Positions 1-22,384 of a stretch of DNA of 64,000 nt are shown here, piece after piece (the first letter of the stretch is position 1; each line of letters opens with the position of its first letter). This DNA is from Chondrilla cf. caribensis (lineage: Eukaryota; Porifera; Demospongiae; Chondrillida; Chondrillidae), in NCBI GenBank assembly GCA_964020155.1, contig OZ026547.1, positions 6,013,009 through 6,077,008 on the forward strand, read 5' to 3'. Made by a program: the position numbers and the translations under genes. The notes under the pieces are model-generated. The model saw only the letters and a list, made by a program, of their open reading frames with translations. It was not told the DNA's origin and ran no database searches.

Positions 1-134
1 ATTGGTTGTTATATGAAACCTCGTCAACACTAAGTCTCTTAATACAAAGAGCTATTATTATCAGTGACACACTTCATAGAATTGGGTATTATATGAATTA
101 ACTATGCGTAATTTTTATTAATTTGTATTTGTAG

Positions 135-9735
<9,601 letters not shown>

Positions 9736-10245
9736 ACAGAATAATTGATGTCTTTGTTGAATCGCATTCATCATCTCATCTATCAATGTCAGTACATCCA
9801 CAACTGTGTAATTATTTAATTATCATTGCGAATTTATTAACATAATTCATCATCACCGCAATAATAGTGATTATGGCACTTACATGTGTATAATACTGTG
9901 TACATGTAATTTGTAATGTAATTATAATACAAAATCATCATATTATTCTTATTACATGTATACGTACATAGTGTTGCCATATGTAATTAATAATATCATA
10001 TATGCATTATATAATATATATAAAATTATAGAATTATTAATAAATTTATATAATTCAACACACTGTGCACCTGCCTATAATATTATGTGCTATAATAAAA
10101 ATTATACAGATCTAGATCTGTAGCTGGTGGTATATATATATGTGCAAGGGCCATGCATTGAGATGGGAAGCTCAAATAATATTGTTTCATAGTTTAATAG
10201 ATGTAGAGCTAGCTCACATCCCCAGCTGAGTCTGATGTAACTAGC
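9736..10245. other. AT-rich 3' flank of FNIP, no gene seen
   Basis: AT-rich DNA without a plausible ORF. Candidate polyadenylation-like AATAAA/ATAAAA strings occur near 10038-10100. Nothing else recognised before the satellite array. Confidence 0.5.
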
Positions 10246-11411
10246 AGGATTAAAACCCTCTCTCATGAATTTTTTGCAATGTATGGGAGAGTATAGGAGA
10301 GAAAACACTAAGCACCTTTTTGCATAGCTCATGGGAGAGGGGGCGTATCAGCTTGATATTTCAATCAGAGCTAGTGGGAGACGTGAACTAACTTCTGAAA
10401 CAATTCCCATCTCAATACGTGGCCTGTAACCCCAGTTACATTCGGAGGTGCTTAATATTTTTTCAATGTATGGGAGAGTATAGGAGAGAAAACACTAAGC
10501 ACCTTTTTGCATAGCTCATGGGAAAGGGGGCGTATCAGCTTGATATTTCAATCAGAGCTAGTGGGAGACGTGAACTAACTTCTGAAACAATTCCCATCTC
10601 AATACGTGGCCTGTAACCCCAGTTACATTCAGAGGTGCTTAATATTTTTTCAATGTATGGAAGAGTATAGGAGAGAAAACACTAAGCACCTTTTTGCATA
10701 GCTCATGGAAGAGGGGGCGTGTCAGCTTGATATTTCAATGAGAGCTAGTGGGAGACGTAAACTAACTTCTGAAACAATTCCCATCTCAATAGGTGGCCTG
10801 TAAACCCAGTTACATTCGGAGGTGCTTAATATTTATTCAATGTATGGGAGAGTATAGGAGAGAAAACGCTAAGCACCTTTTTCCATAACACATGGGAGAG
10901 GGGGCGTGTCAGCTTGATATTTCAATGGGAGCTAGTTTGTGTTTCAGAACTAACTTCTGAAACAATTCCCATCTCAATAGGTGGCCTGTAACCCCAGTTA
11001 CATTCGGAGGTGCTTAATACCTTTTCAATGTATGGGAGAGTATAGGAGAGAAAACACTAAGCACCTTTTTGCATAGCTCATGGGAGAGGGGGCGTGTCAG
11101 CTTGATCTTTCAATGAGAGCTAGTGGGAGATGTGAACTAACTTCTGAAACAATTCCCATCTCAATAGGTGGCCTGTAACCCCAGTTACATTCGGAGGTGC
11201 TTAATATTTTTTCAATGTATGGGAGAGTATAGGAGAGAAAACACTAAGCACCTTTTTGCATAGCTCATGGAAGAGGGGGCGTGTCAGCTTGATATTTCAA
11301 TGGGAGCTAGTTTGGGACATGAACTAACTTCTGAAACAATTCCCATCTCAATAGGTGGCCTGTAACCCCAGTTACATTTGGAGGTGCTTACTATTTTTTC
11401 AATGTATGGAA
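10246..11411 (+). repeat. Satellite array, forward subfamily, left part
   Basis: About six head-to-tail monomers of about 187 bp, recognisable by TCAATGTATGGGAGAGTATA, AAAACACTAAGCACCTTTTT, CATGGGAGAGGGGGCGTGTC, TTCTGAAACAATTCCCATCT and GTGGCCTGTAACCCCAGTT. Each monomer carries GGTGCTTA and TAAGCACC as internal inverted repeats about 50 bp apart. No coding capacity. Confidence 0.95.
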
Positions 11412-13135
11412 GAGTACGTACATTGACTGTGGTGCTATGGCCAAAATTTGGCCATAGCACCACCTTGAATAACAAGGGTTACAGAGCACACAAAGAGATG
11501 GGAAGTGTTTCATAACTTGGTTCACATCTCCAACTAGATTTGTTGAAAATATCAGGGCGACACGCCCCCTCTCCCACAAGATATGCAGGATGGTGCTATG
11601 GCCAAAATTTGGCCATAGCACCACCTTGAATAACAAGGGTTACAGAGCATACAAAGAGATGCAAAGTGTTTCATAACTTAGTTCACATCTCCAACTAGAT
11701 TTGTTGAAAATATCAGGGTGACACGCCCCATCTCCCACGAGATATGCAGGATGGTTCTAAGTGCATTTTTCCCTATTCTCCCCCATACATTGACTGTGCT
11801 GCTATGGCCAAAATTTGGCCATAGCACCACTTTGAATAACAAGGGTTACAGAGTACACAAAGTGATGGGAAGTGTTTCATAACTTAGTTCACATCTCCAA
11901 CTAGATTTGTTGAAAATATCAGGGTGACACGCCCCATGTCCCACGAGATATGCAGGATGGTGCTAAGTACATTTTTCCCTATTCTCCCCCATACATTGAC
12001 TGTGGTGCTATGGCCAAAATTTGGCCATAGCACCACTTTGAATAACAAGGGTTACAGAGTACACAAAGTGATGGGAAGTGTTTCATAACTTAGTTCACAT
12101 CTCCAACTAGATATGTTGAAAATATCAGGGCGACACGCCCCCTCTCCCACGAGATATGCAGGATGGTGCTATGGCCAAATTTTGGCCATAGCACCACCTT
12201 GAATAACAAGGGTTACAGAGCACACAAAGTGATGGGAAGTGTTTCATAACTTAGTTCACATCTCCAACTAGATTTGTTGAAAATATCTGGGTGACACGCC
12301 CCATCTTCCACGAGATATGCAGGATGGTGCTAAGTACATTTTTCCCTATTCTCCCCCATACATTGACTGTGGTGCTATGGCCAAAATTTTGCCATAGCAC
12401 CACTTTGAATAACAAGGGTTAAAGAGTACACAATGTGATGAGAAGTGTTTCATAACTTAGTTCACATCTCCAACTAGATTTGTTGAAAATATCAGGGTGA
12501 CACGCCCCATCTCCCACGAGATATGCAGGATGGTGCTAAGTGCATTTTTCCCTATTCTCCCCCATACATTGACTGTGGTGCTATGGCCAAAATTTGGCCA
12601 TAGCACCACCTTAAGTAACAAGGGTTACAGAGCACACAAAGTGATGGGAAGTGTTTCATAACTTAGTTCACATCTCCAACTAGAACTGTTGAAAATACCA
12701 GGGTGACACGCCCCATGTCCCACGAGATATGCAGGATGGTGCTAAGTACATTTTTCCCTATTCTCCCCCATACATTGACTGTGGTGCTATGGCCAAAATT
12801 TGGCCATAGCACCACTTTGAATAACAAGGGTTACAGAGCACACAAAGTGATGGGAAGTGTTTCATAACTTAGTTCACATCTCCAACTAGATTTGTTGAAA
12901 ATATCAGGGCGACACGCCCCCTCTCTCACGAGATATGCAGGATGGTGCTATGGCCAAAATTTTGCCATAGCACCACTTTGAATAACAAGGGTTAAAGAGT
13001 ACACAATGTGATGAGAAGTGTTTCATAACTTAGTTCACATCTCCAACTAGATTTGTTGAAAATATCAGGGCGACACGCCCCATCTCCCACGAGATATGCA
13101 GGATGGTGCTAAGTGCATTTTCCCTATTCTCCCCC
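11412..13135 (-). repeat. Satellite array, inverted diverged subfamily with palindromes
   Basis: Nine units whose reverse complement aligns with the flanking monomers (for example GACACGCCCC, TTAGTTCACATCTCC, CCCCCATACATTGA). The part equivalent to GTGGCCTGTAACCC of the flanking type is replaced by a palindrome of about 35 bp centred on ATGGCCAAAATTTGGCCAT, at about 11438, 11596, 11806, 12010, 12166, 12376, 12582, 12786 and 12950. Spacing alternates between about 158 and about 205 bp; the short units lack the segment between two GGTGCTA direct repeats. ORFs here are artefacts. Confidence 0.9.
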
Positions 13136-16100
13136 ATACGTATAGGAGAGAAAATGCTAAGCACCTTTTTCCATAACACATGGGAGAGGGGGCGTATCAG
13201 CTTGATATTTCAATGGGAGCTAGTTTGGGACATGAACTAACTTCTGAAACAATTCCCATCTCAATAGGTGGCTTGTAACCCCAGTTACATTCGGAGGTGC
13301 TTACTATTTTTTCAATGTATGGAAGAGTATAGGAGAGAAAATGCTAAGCACCTTTTTGCATAGCTCATGGGAGAGGGGGCCTGTCAGCTTGATATTTCGA
13401 ACCAAGCTAGTTTGGGACGTGAACTAACTTTTGAAACAATTCCCATCTCAATAGGGGGCCTGTAAACCCAGTTACATTCGGAGGTGCTTAATATTTTTTC
13501 AATGTATGGGAGAGTATAGGAGAGAAAATACTAAGTACCTTCTTCCATAACACATGGGAGAGGGGGCGTGTCAGCTTGATATTTCGAACCAAGCTAGTTT
13601 TGGACGTGAACTAACTTCTGAAACAATTCCCATCTCAATAGGTGGCCTGTAACCCCAGCTGCATTCGGAGGTGCTTAATATTTTTTCAATGTATGGGAGA
13701 GTATAGGAAAGAAAACGCTAAGCACCTTTTTGCATAGCTCATGGGAGAGGGGGCGTGTCAGCTTGATATTTCGAACCGAGCTAGTTTGGGACGTGAACTA
13801 ACTTCTGAAACAATTCCCATCTCAATAGGGGGCCTGTAAACCCAGTTACATTTGGAGGTGCTTAATTTTTTTTCAATGTATGGGAGAGTATAGGAGAGAA
13901 AACACTAAGCACCTTTTTCCATAACACATGGGAGAGGGGGTGTGTCAGCTTGATATTTCAATCAGAGCTAGCTTGGGATGTGATCTAACTTCTGAATTAA
14001 TTCCCATCTCAATAGTTGGCCTGTAACCCCAGTTACATTTGGAGGTGCTTAATACTTTTTCAATGTATCGGAGAGTATAGGAGAGAAAACGCTAAGCACC
14101 TTTTTGCATAACACATGGGAGAGGGGGCGTGTCAGCTTGATATTTCGAACCGAGCTAGTTTGGGACATGAACTAACTTCTGAAACAATTCCCATCTCAAT
14201 AGGTGGCCTGTAACCCCAGCTGCATTCGGAGGTGCTTAATATTTTTTCAATGTATGGGAGAGTATAGGAAAGAAAATACTAAGCACCTTTTTCCATAACA
14301 CATGGGAGAGGGGGCGTGTCAGCTTGATATTTCAATCAGAGCTAGTTTGGGACGTGAACGAACTTCTGAAACAATTCCCTTCTCAATAGGTGGCCTGTAA
14401 TCCCAGTTACATTCGGAGGTGCTTAATTTTTTTCAATGTATGGGAGAGTATAGGAGAGAAAACACTAAGCACCTTTTTGCATAACACATGGGAGGGGGGG
14501 CGTGTCAGCTTGATAATTTAGATAGAGCTATTGGGAGATGTGAACTAACTTCTGAAACAATTCCCATCTCAATAGGTGGCCTTTAACCCCGGTTACATTC
14601 GGAGGTGCTTAATATTTTTTCAATGTATGGGAGAGTATAAGGGAGAAAACGCTCAGCACCTTTTTGCATAGCTCATGGGAGAGGGGGCGTGTCAGCTTGA
14701 TATTTGAGACAGAGCTAGTGGGAGATGTAAACTAACTTGTGAAACAATTCCCATCTCAATAGGTGGCCTGTAACCCCAGTTACATTTGGAGGTGCTTAAT
14801 ATTTTTTCAATGTATGGAAGAATATAGGAGAGAAAACGCTAAGCACCTTTTTGCATAGCTCATGGGAGAGGGGGCGTGTCAGCTTGATATTTGAGACAGA
14901 GCTAGTTTGGGAAGTGAACTAACTTCTGAAACAATTCCCATCTCAATAGGTGGCCTGTAACCCCAGTTACATGCGGAGGTGCTTAATATTTTTTCAATGT
15001 ATGGGAGAGTATAGGAGAGAAAACACTAAGCACCTTTTTCCATAACACATGGGAGAGGGGGAGTGTCAGCTTGATAATTTAGATAGAGCTATTGGGAGAT
15101 GTGAGCTAACTTCTGAAACAATTCCCATCTCAATAGGTGGCCTGTAACCCCAGTTACATTCGGAGGTGCTTAATATTTTTTCAATGTATGGGAGAGTATA
15201 GGAGAGAAAACGCTAAGCACCTTTTTCCATAACACATGGGAGAGGGGGAGTGTCAGCTTGATAATTTAGATAGAGCTATTGGGAGATGTGAACTAACTTC
15301 TGAAACAATTCCCATCTCAATAGGTGGCCTGTAACCCCAGTTACATTCGGAGGTGCTTAATATTTTTTCAATGTATGGGAGAGTATAAGGGAGAAAACGC
15401 TAAGCACCTTTTTGCATAGCTCATGGGAGAGGGGGCGTGTCAGCTTGATATTTGAGACAGAGCTAGTTTGGGAAGTGAACTAACTTCTGAAACAATTCCC
15501 ATCACAATAGGTGGCCTGCAACCCCAGTTACATTTGGAGGTGCTTAATATTTTTTCAATGTATGGGAGAGTATAGGAGAGAAAACACTAAGCACCTTTTT
15601 CCATAACACATGGGAGAGGGGCCGTGTCAGCTTGATATTTCAAACAGAGCTAGTGGGAGACGTGAACTAACTTCTAAAACAATTTTCATCTCAAAAGGTG
15701 GCCTGTAATCCCAGTTACATTCGGAGGTGCTTAATATTTTTTCAATGTACGGAACAATTCCCATCACAATAGGTGGCCTGCAACCCCAGTTACATTTGGA
15801 GGTGCTTAATATTTTTTCAATGTATGGGAGAGTATAGGAGAGAAAACACTAAGCACCTTTTTCCATAACACATGGGAGAGGGGGAGTGTCAGCTTGATAA
15901 TTTAGATAGAGCTATTGGGAGATGTGAGCTAACTTCTGAAACAATTCCCATCTCAATAGGTGGCCTTTAACCCCAGTTACATTCGGAGGTGCTTAATATT
16001 TTTTCAATGTATGGGAGAGTATAAGGGAGAAAACGCTAAGCACCTTTTTGCATAGCTCATGGGAGAGGGGGCGTGTCAGCTTGATATTTGAGACAGAGCT

Positions 16101-16722
16101 AGTTTGGGAAGTGAACTAACTTCTGAAACAATTCCCATCTCAATAGGGGGCCTGTAACCCCAGTTACATTCGGAGGTGCTTAATATTTTTTCAATGTATG
16201 GGAGAGTATATGGAAGAAAACGCTAAGCACCTTTTCGCATAACTCATGGGAGAAGTGGTGTGTCAACTTGATATTTCAAGCCGAGCTAGCTTGGGACGTG
16301 AACGAACTTCTGAAACAATTCCCATCTCAATAGGTGGCCTGTAACCCCAGTTACATTCGGAGGTGCTTAATATTTTTTCAATGTATGGGAGAGTATATGG
16401 AAGAAAATGCTAAGCACCTTTTTGCATAACTCATGGGAGAAGTGGTGTGTCAACTTGATATTTCAAGCCGAGCTAGCTTGGGACGTGAACAAACTTCTGA
16501 AACAATTCCCATCACAATAGGTGGCCTGCAACCCCAGTTACATTCGGAGGTGCTTAATATTTTTTCAATGTATGGAAGAATATAGGAGAGAAAACACTAA
16601 GCACCTTTTTGCATAGCTCATGGGAGAGTGGGCGTATCAGCTTGATATTTGATACAGAGCTAGTAGGAGACATGAACTAACTTCTGAAACAATTCCCATC
16701 TCAATAGGTGGCCTGTAACATA
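13136..16722 (+). repeat. Satellite array, forward subfamily, right part
   Basis: About nineteen further monomers of about 187 bp in the same orientation as 10246-11411, with variable ATATTTC/ATAATTT and GAACCAAGC/CAGAGC blocks. One monomer near 15739-15760 is truncated and fused to the next. The array stops at 16722 in a GGCCTGTAAC half-unit. Confidence 0.93.
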
Positions 16723-16730
16723 GCTCATGC

Positions 16731-16767
16731 ATCTTTTCAATGAACAAAAGATGTTCATTGAAAAGAT
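16731..16767. repeat. Perfect 16-bp stem hairpin at satellite border
   Basis: ATCTTTTCAATGAACA, loop AAAGA, then TGTTCATTGAAAAGAT. The right arm is also the first sequence of the 470-bp duplicated segment, so the hairpin was created at the junction of array and duplication. Confidence 0.85.
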
Positions 16768-17219
16768 ACTTAATCGAACTCAATGTGAGTGCTAGCACAT
16801 GTTCTTACAGGACTTATGAGGGTAAACTACTTGGTGTGTATATAAAGCAGGGGCTATAGAATTATTAAATTATGCTACTTTTCATAATGGCGGATAATAC
16901 AAATATTGTAATTGTAAAGTAATGTTTTCCTCTCTCATTTGCAGGTGGATGTGTATGGTAAGAGTGAAAACATGTACACACATCCAGTCAAACCTTCCAA
17001 GCTGTTCTATCATATTACTTGATCTAAACACGTCATTTAACCTTTCTACCTGCCCCCATACATTAATCCTCATTTTATCCATTGCTAGTACTTTGTTTAG
17101 GTTCTGACTCGGTGATCTTCAACAGAATAATTGCTTTATGTAAGGTATCATTTCATTCCTCGGACTGTACAGAATGCGGTAAGGGTATCAGAGTCTCCTT
17201 GCAGCGTACGGTTATTGCA
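16752..17219. repeat. Duplicated segment, copy 1 (pair with 24739-25207)
   Basis: Nearly identical to 24739-25207 over about 470 bp, ending at the shared GCAGCGTACGGTTATTGC. It contains a possible 13-nt exon flanked by TTTGCAG and GTAAGAG (GTGGATGTGTATG) in both copies. No protein family recognised. Confidence 0.88.
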
Positions 17220-18290
17220 TGATCACCAATAAACCGGAAAACCATGTTGCGCAATTGAATGGATAAGATTGCACAATTTTCGCTGAATACATGTAACTGT
17301 GAACGGCAACAAAATGAATATCATCTGAAGCCTCTATTCATGTTCTACATTTGGAGCAAAGTACCGTAGCCATACAATGAACTTAAAGTGAGATACACGT
17401 CAATAATTACTTGCTGTTATAAACAATCAAATACCAAGGTAAAGTGCCCTAATTGTGATCACATCCTAGCTCTGATCTCCTTGACAAACTCCCTAAATAC
17501 TAAACTTGAGCACCATTTAATGTCTTTCATTAGCTGCTACAGTGAACGTTTCTTCTAGGGCTGGAAATGAAAACTAAAGTTGATGAGTGCTTATCTTTCT
17601 TTGGGAGGTGATCGCAATTAGGATGCGATCGGATTCCTGCAATTGCTTTATGTAACAAAATGAACTGACAATATCTTAGGATTTCACTCAGGAATCGGAA
17701 TCTACATGAAGTAAGCTTTATTTTAATACCAAATGTAACTTGCTATATAGCACTTTCCAAATATGCAACAAAAATTCAAAGGTTTTTGCCCGTTGTTGGG
17801 TACAAGGAAGGGTAGGAAGGTTAAAAGGTTCAATGGGACAAATCTCGTATAGAGTATGTGCGCATATTCCATTGGAAAAGCTTGTCGGTGCATCTTGTCT
17901 GATGGTACTCAATCAATCAATCAATCAATCAATTATTAAATTGCCACATGCACATCTAGCACAAAGGCAAAACTGCCTTAAGAGGCACAAAACAGCACAT
18001 CAAAAAGTACATATGATAGCTAATGGTACCATCTTATATTTTTACCTCGCATAATCAAAAATATTAAATATATAGTCAGTTCAGCAAGTAATAATCAGGA
18101 GGTCTTGCTGCATTACTGTAACCGAGAAGTCCATCTTCACAATGTGCAAAGGTACTTAGTGTGATAGACTGTACACTAAATATTAATTGTCCTTACAAGA
18201 TGACTTCTTTGATATCAATTTTGGAAAAAAAAATTCACCGTGATTTAAGGATTTCAGCATCACCGTCAGTAATCTCAATGATGTACAGAT
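17220..18290. other. No gene recognised
   Basis: Unique-looking sequence with a short (AATC)n tract near 17912-17931. ORFs of 60-100 codons show no recognisable features. Confidence 0.4.
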
Positions 18291-18566
18291 GAAAGATGGC
18301 ATTTGTGAAGCTGTACATATATGATAGTGGGTATGGGTCTAACAATGTAATAGACTACAAAGCACAGTCATACATGAGGCCATCCTATATACATCAGCTG
18401 CATATAGCTTACCGATTCACGTGTAATCCTGACTGTGCTTCTCTCTGGGTTATGGAAAATATCCTGCATGCTGGAAACACAAAACCTCTTGGATATCCAC
18501 ATAGACAAAACTTGCAGGAAGCACATGGAACCTGGAGTATCACTGCTTATGGTTTACCAAGTTTCC

Positions 18567-19095
18567 AATCAGGTTTCAAGGAGTGTGAAACTTGCCTTTT
18601 GCACCTGTGGAGTCCACCAAGTGATTCATTTCCCATGAGTTCATGAACCCAGCTGTGCTTAAATTTCTGTGGCTTTGGTATCCAAATTAACGTGATTCCA
18701 TTGGGTAGATTTCATATAATTTACTATATCGATTGTAACCCAATGTATAAGTACACCTGGGTAAGCTTTCAAGTATTTCAATAGTTTTCCAGGAATCACA
18801 AGGAGCCCACCAAGTGCATCACTTCCCACATGAGTTTACAAACCCAGCTGGCCTTAGATTTTTGTGGCTTTTGTACCAGAATTAACGTGCTTTCATTGGG
18901 AAGTTTTCCTAAATTCTATCTATTGTACCCCGATGTATACACCTGGGTAACCTTTCAATTATTTAAATAGTTATCCAGGAATCACAAGGAGCCCACCAAG
19001 TGCATGATGTCTCACATGAATTCACGAACCCAGCTGTGCTTCAATTTCTGTGGCTTTTGCAACCAAATAACATGCTAACATCAGGTATAAATCCG
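18567..19095. repeat. About 190-bp tandem repeat, three diverged copies
   Basis: Copies share TTTCCAGGAATCACAAGGAG, CCCACCAAGTGCAT, AACCCAGCTG, TTTCTGTGGCTTT and ACACCTGGGTAA. They start near 18567, 18786 and 18968; the last is truncated. Not related to the 187-bp satellite. Confidence 0.75.
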
Positions 19096-19353
19096 CAGTA
19101 CACATCCTGCTGATTTTGGCACTGGCCCGTTAGGTCTGTATTCCTTTTGATTATCACTTTCTGCAGAAACTTAACAACCTGTAATTAGCAAGTACATAGA
19201 ACATAGATATCAACTCATAGATAAACTGCACATACAGTAACATGTCCGTACATACGTAGCCAACCCATACTATGTTCCTTTGATTACTGAAAGTACTGTA
19301 AATAAAGTGGAAATTTTATAGGAAGCATCTATCATGTGTTGATCATTTAACCA

Positions 19354-19450
19354 GTTAATGTTATCCATTGCTTCTGTTCAAGATAGAACAATTGTACCAC
19401 TGAAGGGATGAATGTCTTCAATATATGAACTGATGTCCTTGTTGAATCAC
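19354..19450 (+). pseudogene. Processed or duplicated fragment of the last FNIP exon
   Basis: The sequence from GTTAATGTTATCCATTGCTT to GTCCTTGTTGAATC aligns with the final FNIP exon and its first 3'-UTR bases (9648-9765). It carries substitutions and a deletion of about 13 bp inside the stretch equivalent to 9693-9709, which breaks the reading frame. It lacks the other exons. Because 3'-flanking sequence is included and no upstream exon is joined, a segmental DNA copy is more likely than a retrocopy. Confidence 0.75.
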
Positions 19451-19891
19451 ATCAAATCAATCAAAATACAGTAATATTTTATGTGGATATAGGCAATTAG
19501 CTGATAAGCACTCAATAATAACGAATGTTATTGTTAAATGACACTTTTTCTGAACATTAACTTTTAATCTCTGTGCAATGAGTATGTGCATGTTTGTGTG
19601 AAGATTGTACACTCTTACCATTATCCCCAACAGTAGAGCATTGTATCCATGGGATGTGCAGAATGTGTAATGAGCATGTAGAACATGATCAGTGTAATTG
19701 CGAGGCTTCTCATTGTTTTACTAATTAGTTTATTTGAATGTAGTACCATCTGCATTACAACCTTTATCCCCAAGCTTCCTGATGTTAAATCCTTTTCACT
19801 GATGCTTTGGGCACTCCTCATTACCTTCCAGACCACAAAGTCATGCAGGTACTGACCTTTTATATTTAAAGGTCGCCATGTGAAATTTTGC

Positions 19892-19897
19892 TATAAA
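19892..19897 (+). promoter_or_regulatory. Candidate TATA box of the galectin gene
   Basis: TATAAA about 385 bp upstream of the galectin ATG, in a CTATAAATGC context. If used, the 5' leader is about 360 nt or contains an unseen intron. Confidence 0.35.
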
Positions 19898-20280
19898 TGC
19901 AACCTTACGTTTGCAGCTTGAGTTGTGTTGAGTTATTAAACTGAGTTGAGTTCCATTTGTGGGAAACACGAAAATAACACAGCTAGGAGAGAGGCATCAA
20001 ATTCAAATTGCAATCCTCTATCAGAATACTGGACAACTTCAAGTCTTGAACAAACTTAGAGAATTCAATTTGATAAAGTAAGTGCAGTTGACACACCAGC
20101 ACTCACTACAAACTGACACACAAACACAACACGTACAGTGAACACCATTCCTGACTGTCCTCACCCTTCAAGGTGATGGGGTGGTTCACTGTTCTCACAA
20201 CACTCTTATTAGCAACAACTCCCTTCATTGCTAGTGTCTCTCTTCTCTCAGTTCATCTCAGCTTTATTTGAGGAGAGAAC

Positions 20281-20757
20281 ATGTCATTCCTGTTCCTGTC
20301 CACCCTGGTTGTGGCCCTTGCTGGCCTTTACGTCTCTGAAGTAACTAGTAGCTATGTTGAAGTGGATTCCTTTGGAGTTGGGATGTCAGCTAGTGCTGTC
20401 TACACTGCTCCAAGTGATGGACGTACGACTATTGATCTGCGTGATGCCTATGGTGGTGTGGTGCTTCACATGGACTTTCGTTTTCGGTTTTCCCATCATC
20501 GAAACACCTTGATCCTGAACACCAAGCCCGCTGGTGGGAGCTGGGGCACCGAACAACACAGAAACAACTTCTACTTCACTCCCGGGACTATCGTGAGGCT
20601 CACTGCTAAAGCAGAGAAGTATCAGTTCGCTATCATAGCCAATGGACTACAGGTAGCCACCTATAGGCACCGTCTTCCAGTGAATTCCGTGAAACGTCTG
20701 CAGTTTATAACACAAGGCTCACGATCTAAGCTTGTGAGTCTCACCTTTGGATTCTAA
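20281..20757 (+). CDS. Secreted galectin, single exon
   Basis: A complete intronless ORF of 158 residues. Residues 1-23 form a hydrophobic leader (MSFLFLSTLVVALAGLYVSE followed by VTS) ending in a plausible cleavage site; the rest is one galectin carbohydrate-recognition domain. The galectin core is visible: LHMDFRF (residues 62-68), LILNTK (77-82) and WGTEQHR (88-94), giving the beta-galactoside contacts H63, R67, N80, W88, E91 and R94. The usual Asn of HxNxR is Asp65, and one residue is inserted between E91 and R94. Most animal galectins lack a signal peptide; sponge galectins are known as extracellular aggregation-related lectins (family knowledge), so secretion fits. The start is the first ATG after an in-frame upstream stop; the stop is TAA. 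The 28-bp minisatellite lies 480 bp downstream. Confidence 0.88.
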   Translation: MSFLFLSTLVVALAGLYVSEVTSSYVEVDSFGVGMSASAVYTAPSDGRTTIDLRDAYGGVVLHMDFRFRFSHHRNTLILNTKPAGGSWGTEQHRNNFYFTPGTIVRLTAKAEKYQFAIIANGLQVATYRHRLPVNSVKRLQFITQGSRSKLVSLTFGF

Positions 20758-21236
20758 GATGTCAGACTTTGGAATTGAAGTCAGATTCAGACTTAATCAA
20801 GGCATTTAATGAGTATACTTTATTAGTCCAGTTATATTTACTATCACTTTTGAGTCAATTCCTTAAAGAATTGTGACTTGCTTAGGACTCAATATATATA
20901 ATCTCATTATTATACTGTTATATTTGTAGCAGTTTATTTCTGAACATTATTTGATTCAACTCAAGTCAATTATTCCCCACGGTGCTGATCAACCTGAGTG
21001 GTGACCACCACCCTGCAATGTACCTTAGCAGTGTCCTCTGTCACTGAGATGTGTCCGCTGTGAGGAACCTTGCAGGTCAACCAGACACTGCAACACACAC
21101 ACACTATGATAAGAACTGGAATAGTGGAAATATACACCCAATTTCATATAATAATATAATTAACTTAATGTATTTTGGCAACTATAAACTTCCTAATACA
21201 TTAGGAACTGTAGGGATATTGGAAAGATTGCACTGC
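20758..21236. other. Galectin 3' flank, no gene seen
   Basis: AT-rich flank without a canonical AATAAA close to the stop. Nothing coding recognised. Confidence 0.4.
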
Positions 21237-22384
21237 ATACTGTGTACCATTGTACCCACACTACAGAGTGTGTACCACTGTACCTACACTACAGTGTGTG
21301 TATCATTGTACCTACACTACAGTGTGTGTACCACTGTACCTACACTACAGTGTGTGTACCATTGTATCTACACTACAGTGTGTGTACCATTGTACCTACT
21401 CTACAGTGTGTGTACCATTGTACCTACACTACAGTGTGTGTATCATTGAACCAACACTACAGTGTGTGTACCATTGAACTTACAATACAGTGTGTGTACC
21501 ATTGTACCTACTCTACAGTGTGTGTACCATTGTACCTACACTACAGTGTGTGTATCATTGAACCAACACTACAATGTGTGTACCATTGAACTTACAATAC
21601 AGTGTGTGTGCCATTGAACCTACACTACAGTGTGTGTACCATTGTACCTACACTACAGTGTGTGTACCATTGTACCTACACTACAATGTGTGTACCATTG
21701 AACTTACAATACAGTGTGTGTGCCATTGAACCTACACTACAGTGTGTGTACCATTGTACCTACACTACAGTGTGTGTGCCATTGTACCTACACTACAGTG
21801 TGTGTGCCATTGTACCTACACTACAGTGTGTGTACCATTGAACCTACACTACAGTGTGTGTACCATTGTACCTACACTACAGTGTGTGTACCACTGTACC
21901 TACACTACAGTGTGTGTACCGTTGTATATACACTACAGTGTGTGTACTGGTGTACCTACACTACAGTGTGTGTACCGTTGTATATACACTACAGTGTGTG
22001 TACTGTTGTACCTACACTACAGTGTGTGTGCCATTGTACCTACACTACAGTGTGTGTACCGTTATATATACACTACAGTGTGTGTACTGTTGTACCTACA
22101 CTACAGTGTGTGTACCATTGTACCTACACTAAAGTGGGTGTACTGTTGTACCTACACTACTGTGTGTGTACCATTGAACCTACACTACAGTGTGTGTGGC
22201 GTTGTACCTACACTACAGTGTGTGTACCATTGTATATACACTACAGTGTGTGTACTGTTGTACCTACACTACATTGAGCGTACCATTGTACCTACACTAA
22301 AGTGGGTGTACCATTGTACCTACACTGCAGTGTGTGTACCATTGAGCCTACACTGCAGTGTGTGTACCGTTGTACCTACACTCC
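21237..22384. repeat. 28-bp minisatellite
   Basis: About 41 copies of TGTACCATTGTACCTACACT followed by ACAGTGTG, with GAACC, TATATA and CTGTTG variants. Because the unit is not a multiple of three, Cys/Tyr-rich ORFs run through every frame; they are artefacts. Confidence 0.95.

Noticed and set aside
16752..17219. 13-nt micro-exon GTGGATGTGTATG in the duplicated segment
   Set aside because: Flanking AG and GT are present in both copies, but no neighbouring exons or frame could be found.
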